A stretch of 22,994 bases of DNA from a virus: IMG/VR virus record IMGVR_UViG_3300033273_000316, positions 1 through 22,994 of that record; one strand, 5' to 3'. Shown here piece by piece: positions 1 to 6,420 of the stretch (position 1 is the first letter of the stretch; the number at the start of each line of letters is the position of its first letter). The position numbers and the translations under genes were made by a program. The notes beneath the pieces are model-generated. The model did not search any database, was not told the DNA's origin, and was given only the letters and a program-made list of their open reading frames with translations.

Positions 1-79
1 ACGTAAAATGAAGGAAATTCATGTAAATATGATTTTTGGGTGGGTGAGTTCTCCACTTCCATAAATTCAAGCACTTTAC

Positions 80-111
80 AAAAAAAAGCTCCGAAAATAA
101 CTTCAGAGCTT
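80..111 (-). terminator. Possible rho-independent terminator for leftward transcription
   Basis: The arms 86-95 and 102-111 (AAGCTCCGAA and TTCAGAGCTT) form a 10-bp stem with one C-A mismatch and a 6-base loop. An A-run at 80-87 becomes a T-tract after the stem when read on the - strand, which is the terminator arrangement. No leftward gene was found to its right, so its client is unclear; it may serve an untranslated RNA or simply insulate the operon. Confidence 0.45.
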
Positions 112-196
112 CTAAAACTTAATGATGAAAAATATCAGATTGATATACTAAATTTACAAAAAAAGACAGAGTTATCCTAACCCTAACCTTATTTCT

Positions 197-214
197 TTTG
201 AGAAGAGTCTCAAA
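197..214. other. Leader hairpin with competing right arm
   Basis: TTTGAGA (197-203) and TCTCAAA (208-214) are perfect complements around the 4-base loop AGAG. A second copy of TCTCAAA lies at 221-227, so the left arm could pair with either copy. Alternative pairings of this kind occur in attenuators, but there is no U-tract on the + strand to make it a terminator. Function is unknown. Confidence 0.35.
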
Positions 215-278
215 TGATAATCTCAAAAAAAGAATTATGTGTTTAGAAACTCTTCGTAAATATAACTAACTTTTTAAG

Positions 279-310
279 TTTTGTTTTATTTTCGTATTTT
301 AGTACATAAT
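279..310 (+). promoter_or_regulatory. Bacteroidota-type promoter candidate for the structural operon
   Basis: TTTTG at 279-283 is followed after 19 bases by TACATAAT at 303-310. This resembles the Bacteroidota primary-sigma consensus (TTTG, 19-21 bases, TAnnTTTG), though the -7 box matches only partly. Transcription would start a few bases downstream, just before the ATG at 333. It is the best candidate in the leader, but such matches are easy to find in AT-rich DNA. Confidence 0.3.
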
Positions 311-332
311 ATAAATATATAGTTATAATAAT

Positions 333-1052
333 ATGAGTAATTCCATCACAATAAACATCCCTACCTCTCTGGAGGATATTACATTAAGACAATATCAAAA
401 GTATATTAAGGATGTAAAGCATTTAACAGAGAAAGAAGAACCTACACAGGAAGAGGTAGAATTTGCGAATCTAAAGTTATTAGAATGTTTTTGTGGTATT
501 AATCTAAAACAGGCTTTTCAGTTGCCTATGACAGAGTTTAATTCTGTAATAACTCATATAAACGAATTATTTAACATTAAACATACTCTGCATAATAAAT
601 TTGATATGGTAGATGCAGATGGTAATAAGGTAACCTTTGGGTTTATTCCTAAATTAGAAGATATATCAATGGGAGAATTTGTGGATTTAGAAAAATACAT
701 TTCCGATTGGCAGCAGATGCACAAAGCGATGGCTGTATTGTATAGACCTGTTATACACGAAAAAAATAATTTCTATCTAATAGAGGATTATGAGGGGTCT
801 GATAAATACTCCGATGTGATGTTAGACTCACCTATACAGGCAGCACTTGGTTCTATGGTTTTTTTTTACAGTTTAGGGACCGAATTGTCGAAACATTTGA
901 TGGACTCTTTGGCGAAACATCTGAAGGAGGACTTGGAGTTCAAGCAACATTTGGAGCAAAGTGGGGTTGGTATCAATCAATTTACGCACTCGCTGGAGGA
1001 GATGTCAGAAAATTTGAAGAAGTTACAAAACTCCCCATTTCTCAATGTTTAA
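333..1052 (+). CDS. Tail assembly chaperone, unshifted product (gpG-like)
   Basis: This 239-residue soluble protein is rich in charged helices (KYIKDVKHLTEKEE near residue 24; a Lys/Glu helix over residues 185-230). It has no signal peptide or membrane segment. The family call rests on resemblance to a conserved Bacteroidota phage protein with a HSLEEM..NLKKL C-terminus and, above all, on the -1 frame open across its last third, the hallmark of gpG/gpGT tail chaperones. Such chaperones bind the tape measure and recruit tube subunits. The gene follows a promoter-like leader. In lambda-like phages the chaperone lies directly before the tape measure; here it lies 8 kb upstream of it. The unshifted stop falls 64 bases before the next start, a gap closed by the shifted form. 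Confidence 0.6.
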   Translation: MSNSITINIPTSLEDITLRQYQKYIKDVKHLTEKEEPTQEEVEFANLKLLECFCGINLKQAFQLPMTEFNSVITHINELFNIKHTLHNKFDMVDADGNKVTFGFIPKLEDISMGEFVDLEKYISDWQQMHKAMAVLYRPVIHEKNNFYLIEDYEGSDKYSDVMLDSPIQAALGSMVFFYSLGTELSKHLMDSLAKHLKEDLEFKQHLEQSGVGINQFTHSLEEMSENLKKLQNSPFLNV

Positions 1053-1120
1053 CCTGGTTAGAATTTGAAAGGGAGAAAAACGAATTAGAAAGTAAAATGA
1101 TAAAACAAAATTTAAAATGA
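333..1120 (+). CDS. Tail assembly chaperone, -1 frameshift product (gpGT-like)
   Basis: Frame 0 codons to 864-866 joined to the -1 frame from 866 give a 262-residue protein: 178 shared residues plus an alternative 84-residue C-terminus. That -1 frame is open from 803 to the TGA at 1118-1120 and reads as plausible protein (GWYQSIYALAGGDVRKFEEV, then ISQCLTWLEFEREKNELE). The slip site would be the nine-T run at 859-867. The shifted stop overlaps the next ATG (1117) as ATGA, matching the coupling used by most genes here. By analogy the gpGT form bridges tape measure and tube protein and is made in smaller amounts. A homopolymer sequencing error is the main alternative, but both C-termini look coding. 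Confidence 0.65.
859..894 (+). promoter_or_regulatory. Programmed -1 frameshift site in the tail chaperone gene
   Basis: Nine consecutive T (859-867) contain T TTT TTT (860-866) in the correct phase for tandem slippage of two Phe codons. Five to six bases downstream a weak hairpin can form: GTTT 871-874 with AAAC 891-894 and GAC 878-880 with GTC 887-889. The spacing suits a stimulatory element, though the stem is weak. No other good -1 heptamer was seen in the dual-coding stretch. Confidence 0.6.
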
Positions 1121-1578
1121 GACAAGTTTATACAGTACTCGATAAAATAAAAGAAATATTAAGAGCAAACGGAATTACCAAAACCGTCACCTTCGGTGAT
1201 ATTACAGAAGTTGACTTAAACAAAACAAGTATGTTTCCTCTTTGTCATATTGTATTTGGCAATGTTACATTTGAGGAAAGAATCATGTCAGCGTCTATTA
1301 GAATATTATGTTTAGATGTAGTAGATGTAACAAAGCAGAAGCAAACTGAAGATATGGCATTTGGAAATGACAACCTGCAAGACATCCTAAACACTCAACT
1401 TCAGGTGGTAAATGATTTGCAACAAGAAATGAGAAGAGGAGATGCTTTTTCTGATAACTTCCAAATTACTACAAGTGTTGTTGCTGAACCATTTCAAGAC
1501 AACTTCGAGAATCAATTAGCTGGATGGGGAATGACAGTAAACATAGAAGTTCCTAATAACGAATTATCTCTTTGTTAA
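1117..1578 (+). CDS. Probable tail completion / tail terminator protein
   Basis: A 153-residue soluble protein starting with an amphipathic helix (VYTVLDKIKEILRANG), followed by alternating strands and a hydrophilic middle (TKQKQTEDMAFGNDN). It ends in a motif familiar from Bacteroidota siphophages, LAGWGMTVNIEVPN, with a C-terminal Cys. Size, alpha/beta layout and position next to an HK97-gp10-like gene suit a tail terminator or completion protein that caps the tube and meets the head connector. The ATG overlaps the stop of the frameshifted chaperone, so its translation may be tied to frameshifting. The functional call rests on context and pattern, not on a diagnostic residue; a generic minor tail protein is the alternative. 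Confidence 0.4.
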   Translation: MRQVYTVLDKIKEILRANGITKTVTFGDITEVDLNKTSMFPLCHIVFGNVTFEERIMSASIRILCLDVVDVTKQKQTEDMAFGNDNLQDILNTQLQVVNDLQQEMRRGDAFSDNFQITTSVVAEPFQDNFENQLAGWGMTVNIEVPNNELSLC

Positions 1579-2033
1579 TGAAAAGAGTTCAAGCTACATT
1601 AGAACAATACAAAGATAAAATTGTAATCCAACTAAAAGACCGCCTTGCGGAGCAAGGTTTGGTTGCATCAGGCAAACTTCAAAATAGTATTTACGGTGTA
1701 GTAACCGAAACAGGTATTAATATATTTGCAGAAGGATATGGTACTTTTGTAGAAGAAGGAAGAGGACCAGGAAAAATGCCACCAAGAAATAAAATATTAG
1801 AGTGGGTAGAATCAAGAAACCTTCAATCTATAAATCCTAAATATAAAAGACCAAAAGATATTGCTTGGATGATAGCAAGGTCAATAGCAGAGAAAGGTAC
1901 AATTCAGAGATTTGGATATCAAGGTTCTAAATTTATTGATTTTGTAAGTAAAAATATTATGGCATCTTTAACAAAAGATATAGAAGAGAGTTATTTAAAA
2001 GATTTAAAAGACGCAATAGATGGCAACAGTTAA
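1578..2033 (+). CDS. HK97 gp10-like tail/neck component
   Basis: This 151-residue protein matches the HK97-gp10 family pattern: an N-terminal helix (LEQYKDKIVIQLKDRLAEQG), the 'ASGKLQNS' segment typical of gp10-like proteins, a short beta region (YGTFVEEGRGPGKMPP) and a C-terminal helical part. These proteins sit at the head-tail junction or tail completion site. I chose the ATG at 1578 because it overlaps the preceding stop as TAATG, the arrangement used throughout this genome; an upstream TTG at 1572 is less likely. The end overlaps the next gene by 14 bases. Family assignment is fairly secure; the exact position in the virion is not. Confidence 0.6.
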   Translation: MKRVQATLEQYKDKIVIQLKDRLAEQGLVASGKLQNSIYGVVTETGINIFAEGYGTFVEEGRGPGKMPPRNKILEWVESRNLQSINPKYKRPKDIAWMIARSIAEKGTIQRFGYQGSKFIDFVSKNIMASLTKDIEESYLKDLKDAIDGNS

Positions 2034-5000
2034 AGTAAATTCAAGAAGTCCTTATTATGTGACTGCAACAGGAGCAGAAGGTAGTGCAGTTGAAAACGCA
2101 TCACTAACAATTACAGGACCAGCAACAGGTGTAACAAATAGCGATATCACACTAACAGCAGTAGCAAGCAATTTCACACCTGCAAGTTATGCTTGGACAG
2201 GAGGAGCAATTGCTGGAAACGCAAATGAAGAAGTAACATTTACTGAAACATCAGATGGTGCAGTTGAGTATGGAGTTACAGCAACAGATTCAGCAGGTAA
2301 TACTTATACTGCAACTAAAACAGTTACTTGGTCAGCTAACACTCAATATACAGCTACTTTAACTATAACAAATGATATTAATGGACCATCTCAAGGATAT
2401 ACAGGAACTGTAACTAAAAATGCTACTAATATATCTGAAACAGTAGAAACAATAAACACATCATTAGATGAAACAGTATTCACTGTAACAGGTGAATCTG
2501 GAGATACATACGATTTTGATATTGCATTAAGCCTGGCAACTGGATTTAATGATACTGCAGCAAGTTTAGCAATTTCAACAGCAAGTTTTAGTGGTTCTTT
2601 TGCATCAGCAAATATTAATTTAACATCAACTCTAACAGGTACAGTGGCATCAGACGCAAGTTATAGTTTATATGCTGATAAAACAGATGTAACAGAGGGA
2701 CAAACTTTTACTGTTTTTTTAAGTGATGATAATAATGTAACACCAGATAACACATCTATTCCTTTTACTATTACAGGAACTAACATAACTGAAAATGACT
2801 TGCAAAGAGGTACTTTACTTGGTTCTTTTACTGTGATAGGAAACGAAGCTTCACAAACATTTGAAGTAAGGTCAGATTCAGTTCAAGAATCTGGAGGAGA
2901 AACATTAACCTTAACACTAAACAACTTTCCTTCTGTAGATATAGATATTAATTTATTTGATGAAGTAGAACGTGGAGACCCACAAGAAGTATTAATATCT
3001 CCAATAGGATACGATAGTGCTAACAGTGCTTGTTCTGTTACTGCTACAGAGACAGTTTATTATGGATTATTCTCTGGGCAAACATTTGGTAATGGTGTTA
3101 CACTGTATCAAAGTGATGCACTACAAACACCTTATTCTGGTGGTGGTAAGTATTTTAAAATAGGTTCTAATAAAAATGGTAGAATTGGAGTAAGTAATGA
3201 TGGTGAAATAACTGGATATGTAGATTGTCCTTCTACTCCAGTTACATCTTGTACTATACCTGAATCAAGCACATCGCCTAATAATGCAATTGTGTCTTCT
3301 AGCTTCTCTACTGTGGCAGGACCAGATGGTGCTAATGCTTGTGCTTTAACTGCAGACCAAGATGTATATTACAATGGCTCTATAACAGAAGGGCCAACAT
3401 TATTTACAGTAAAAGACGCAAATGATAATCTGTCTAATCCTTTTGGAGGAACAGATAACTGGTATAAATTAATACTAACTTGTGCAGATGGAACACCACA
3501 AGAACATTATGTATTCATAAATAGCTATCCTGCTGGTCGTGTAAATAGTATATTTGTCTGTGGAAGTGATATAATCCCAACAACATCTATTACAGCAGCT
3601 CCAAGTGTAACTATTGATATGTCAACTTCAGATGGAAACAATCAAGGATTTGCCTATGTTGACCAGCAAGTAATTTTAACAGCATTAACACAAAATATAT
3701 CAAACCCAACTTATCAGTGGTATAAAAGTACAACTAACAATGATATTACTTCTATACCAGGAAATGCTATTTCTGGTGAAACGCAGCAAACATTAGTAAT
3801 AAATGGAACAGGTACAGAGACGCAATCAACAACAGGAACTTTATATTATAACTGTTTAGTAAGCGGAACAACTGATGCAGATACTAATAAGTCAATAACT
3901 TGGCAAAATAGACCAGGTTATGCAGTTACATTTACAGCATCAGCAGACAATGTTAATCCTGCTTATAGTGCTTGTACTGGTACTTCTACAACTATATACA
4001 CAAACAGAGATGGTGAAACAGCTTATTGTGTTGCAAGTAAGTTTTATTCTAATGCAGCAGGTTCTTCATCACCGTCATTAACTCCAGGATGGTATGCTTT
4101 TAATGACGGAACAAATCATAATTTAAGATTTATAGAAGCAGATGGTACTCCTCAAGGATGTGTTACTGGTGGATGTGGAGGTGCAGAAGACCCCACTCCA
4201 GTTGAACCTACTGTAGGATATGCAAGAATACAAAAATGTCCTAATCAAACAAATGCTGGAGCTGTAAGATTTGTAGCTTTTGATGGATTTGAATATTCTA
4301 ACACAAACATAGTAATACAGCTTGATGATTTTGGAGGAGATGGTACAACTGATGGATGTTGGAATATAACTAATATCTATTCAACACTATCAAGTTGGGA
4401 TAACACTTTAACAGAAGATAATTTTACAAGAACTCCTACAGCATTACAGCCTTATGGTTCTTGTGAAGAATGTATTGGAGACATAGAGGTCGTTGTAGAA
4501 ACAGGACAAGACCCTAATAGATATTATGGTGGGTATAGACAGTGTAACAATGATGGAGCGCCTATTATATATTATTCATCCGCATCTCCGCTTCCAAATG
4601 TATTTAGAACAAGCTCAAACACATTAACTTGTAGAAGTAAAGTAAATGATGATTATTCTTCGACAGCAAATGAACCTGATGGTCAAGTAGAAAATTATCC
4701 AGGTTATCAGGAATTTAATGATTGTACTACTTGTTTGGAAGGAGATACAGTTACTCCAGACCCTCTTGCTTATTTTAGACAATATAATAATTGTGATGGA
4801 GCTGGTGGATATGTAATTATAGGAAGTACAACTGATTTAGACGCTACAGGTCATTGGCCTTCAGTCGTTAAATATAGTGACGTTTGTTATAGTGATGGAG
4901 GAAATACAGCAACAACGTCTATTATTAATATAACAGATTTAGTTACTTATTCTGATTGTACTGCTTGTGGTTATGTAGCCCCTACGCCAGATGACCCTGT

Positions 5001-5283
5001 TACAATAGAAACAAATGTAATTAGAATAACAAGCACAGCGTTTTCTACAATAACTAATGCTTGTGATGGGACAACAAGTAGTTTCCCTACAACTCTATAT
5101 TACACAGGTTCGCTTGGAGATGGAACACAATTATATTCTGATTCAGCACTAACAAGAGTTTATGCACCTGCATCTAGTGATTTTTATTTATCAGAAGATG
5201 CGTATTATTTTAAGATAGGAACTGGTACAGGAAATCCACGTGGTGAAATATATTCATTTGGTCAATGTGGTAATATAATATAA
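2020..5283 (+). CDS. Large modular Ig-like / Cys-module virion surface protein
   Basis: A 1087-residue protein rich in Thr, Ser, Gly and Asn, with strong beta character and no membrane segment. Residues ~27-105 look like an Ig/PKD domain (YAWTGG ... VTATDSAGN), ~210-315 like a Calx-beta-type domain and ~520-635 like another Ig-like domain (YQWYKS). Four copies of a ~75-residue Cys module (about 330-403, 435-514, 645-719, 1008-1087) share AC..T, VYY.G, LY.D and a closing Gly-Cys region. Three ~70-residue modules (736-818, 836-905, 917-983) end in Cys-x-x-Cys. This suggests repeated duplication and shuffling. Lying among tail genes, it is probably a tail fibre or receptor-contact protein; a structural decoration is also possible. 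Function is inferred. Confidence 0.55.
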   Translation: MATVKVNSRSPYYVTATGAEGSAVENASLTITGPATGVTNSDITLTAVASNFTPASYAWTGGAIAGNANEEVTFTETSDGAVEYGVTATDSAGNTYTATKTVTWSANTQYTATLTITNDINGPSQGYTGTVTKNATNISETVETINTSLDETVFTVTGESGDTYDFDIALSLATGFNDTAASLAISTASFSGSFASANINLTSTLTGTVASDASYSLYADKTDVTEGQTFTVFLSDDNNVTPDNTSIPFTITGTNITENDLQRGTLLGSFTVIGNEASQTFEVRSDSVQESGGETLTLTLNNFPSVDIDINLFDEVERGDPQEVLISPIGYDSANSACSVTATETVYYGLFSGQTFGNGVTLYQSDALQTPYSGGGKYFKIGSNKNGRIGVSNDGEITGYVDCPSTPVTSCTIPESSTSPNNAIVSSSFSTVAGPDGANACALTADQDVYYNGSITEGPTLFTVKDANDNLSNPFGGTDNWYKLILTCADGTPQEHYVFINSYPAGRVNSIFVCGSDIIPTTSITAAPSVTIDMSTSDGNNQGFAYVDQQVILTALTQNISNPTYQWYKSTTNNDITSIPGNAISGETQQTLVINGTGTETQSTTGTLYYNCLVSGTTDADTNKSITWQNRPGYAVTFTASADNVNPAYSACTGTSTTIYTNRDGETAYCVASKFYSNAAGSSSPSLTPGWYAFNDGTNHNLRFIEADGTPQGCVTGGCGGAEDPTPVEPTVGYARIQKCPNQTNAGAVRFVAFDGFEYSNTNIVIQLDDFGGDGTTDGCWNITNIYSTLSSWDNTLTEDNFTRTPTALQPYGSCEECIGDIEVVVETGQDPNRYYGGYRQCNNDGAPIIYYSSASPLPNVFRTSSNTLTCRSKVNDDYSSTANEPDGQVENYPGYQEFNDCTTCLEGDTVTPDPLAYFRQYNNCDGAGGYVIIGSTTDLDATGHWPSVVKYSDVCYSDGGNTATTSIINITDLVTYSDCTACGYVAPTPDDPVTIETNVIRITSTAFSTITNACDGTTSSFPTTLYYTGSLGDGTQLYSDSALTRVYAPASSDFYLSEDAYYFKIGTGTGNPRGEIYSFGQCGNII

Positions 5284-5308
5284 GATGTAATACTATATTA
5301 TTTTTTTT
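5275..5308 (+). terminator. Weak AT-only terminator candidate
   Basis: ATAATATA (5275-5282) and TATATTAT (5294-5301) can form an 8-bp stem that overlaps the stop of the preceding gene and runs into eight T (5301-5308). The stem has no G-C pair, so it would be weak. It sits in one of the few real gaps between structural genes, 48 bases long. Confidence 0.25.
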
Positions 5309-5331
5309 AGTTATATACTTAAAGAAAAGAC

Positions 5332-6420
5332 ATGGCAGTATTAACAAGCTCTACTTTAGATTTGTATTGTTGGTCTGGAAGATGGAGTTCAGTGCCATCT
5401 CAACCTCAATACGTAATTAGAAAAACAAATCCTGATACAAACAACTTAATACGTTTTGAAATATCAGAACTAATACAGGATTACATTGATGTTGTATTTA
5501 ATGATGATTATACAATTGGTAGCGGTGGACTTTCTAATATAAAATCTACTTGTTGGTTTTATTATATTAAAAGAAATACATATAGTGATAGAGACCCACA
5601 AGAATTTTACGGTTACGGAATAGGTACAAAAGGGTACACTTATTTTGAAGATGGTATAAACTCTACTTTATCAACATCAAGATTATTCTCTAATAACTAT
5701 ATTTATTTGCCAGAAAATGCAAATATTAAAATACCTATCTATATAGGACCTGGTGGAGTTAAATTTGTTAGATTCTTTAGAAAAGATTCTTTAGGTAATG
5801 AAACGGTAGCTCAAACAGATAGCTTTGAATTATTATTAGATATTCCAACATCTGAAGACTCTAATCTTTACATACAATATGTTTCATCTGATGTTCAAGC
5901 TAGTAAAATAGAAATAGAATCTGTTAACACTTCTGCTTCAACATATTCAGCTGCTACAGGAACAGCTATAGAAACTGTTTATCCTATTTATACTTGTGAA
6001 CCTAAATATACTAATTATAAAGTATCATTTATAAATAAATTTGGAGCAATACAAGACTTATACTTTAACAAGAAAAGAACAGATGATTTAAACGTAAAAA
6101 GAGATGATTATAATACAAGCACAATATCTTCATCATCTTCAGGTGTAAGTTATAACACTTATGATGCAACTAATATAGTTCAGGACGTTGCTGCAACAAA
6201 ATCACTTGTACTAAATACAGGATTTCTAAAAGAAGAATATAATGAAATAATGAGACAGTTATTTCAATCAGAAAATATATGGATTAGAGAAAACAATCAA
6301 ACATTACCTATAAAAATTAAAGATAGTAGTTTTACTTATAAAACACATCTAAACGATAAACTTGTAAATTATACTGTTCAATTTGAATATGCTTTTGATG
6401 GTATTAACAACATTAGATAA
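5332..6420 (+). CDS. Minor tail / tail-tip protein of a Bacteroidota phage family
   Basis: A 362-residue beta-rich protein. Recognisable pieces are an early 'IRFEISELIQDYI' stretch, a central 'CEPKYTNYKVSFINKFGAIQ' region followed by aromatic strands, and near the C-terminus 'LNTGFLKEEYNEIMRQLFQS' with a Trp-Ile-Arg segment. I recognise this layout from uncharacterised tail proteins of phages infecting Bacteroidota, always beside the larger tail protein encoded next. It probably forms part of the distal tail or baseplate. The gene begins 48 bases after the previous stop and its TAA overlaps the next ATG (TAATG), so the two are likely made in fixed proportion. No catalytic motif is visible. 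Confidence 0.45.
   Translation: MAVLTSSTLDLYCWSGRWSSVPSQPQYVIRKTNPDTNNLIRFEISELIQDYIDVVFNDDYTIGSGGLSNIKSTCWFYYIKRNTYSDRDPQEFYGYGIGTKGYTYFEDGINSTLSTSRLFSNNYIYLPENANIKIPIYIGPGGVKFVRFFRKDSLGNETVAQTDSFELLLDIPTSEDSNLYIQYVSSDVQASKIEIESVNTSASTYSAATGTAIETVYPIYTCEPKYTNYKVSFINKFGAIQDLYFNKKRTDDLNVKRDDYNTSTISSSSSGVSYNTYDATNIVQDVAATKSLVLNTGFLKEEYNEIMRQLFQSENIWIRENNQTLPIKIKDSSFTYKTHLNDKLVNYTVQFEYAFDGINNIR

Larger units (their letters stand above)
1..332. other. Non-coding leader region before the structural operon
   Basis: No convincing gene is visible in these 332 bases. A + frame is open from base 7 to the stop at 178-180 but has no ATG, and a second frame entering from the left edge stops at 62-64; either could be the tail of an upstream gene. 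The rest is AT-rich and holds a hairpin with a T-tract for leftward transcripts (86-111), a perfect 7-bp hairpin (197-214) and a promoter-like site (279-310) just before the first structural gene. I read it as a boundary between modules plus the 5' leader of the rightward operon. Confidence 0.5.

Noticed and set aside
3-62. A - strand frame with ATG at 62-60 running off the left edge (starts MEVENSPTQKSY).
   Set aside because: Only 20 codons are visible, there is no promoter or overlap support, and all other genes are on the + strand. It may be real outside the window but cannot be supported here.
176-189. Telomere-like CCTAACCCTAACC.
   Set aside because: Only about two units of a six-base repeat; no array and no reason for a telomere in a phage structural region. 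Taken as chance.
2020-5283. The Ig-like protein as the tail tube itself, as Ig domains often decorate tube proteins.
   Set aside because: It is far too large, Cys-module rich, and a better tube candidate with its own terminator lies at 14882-15463.
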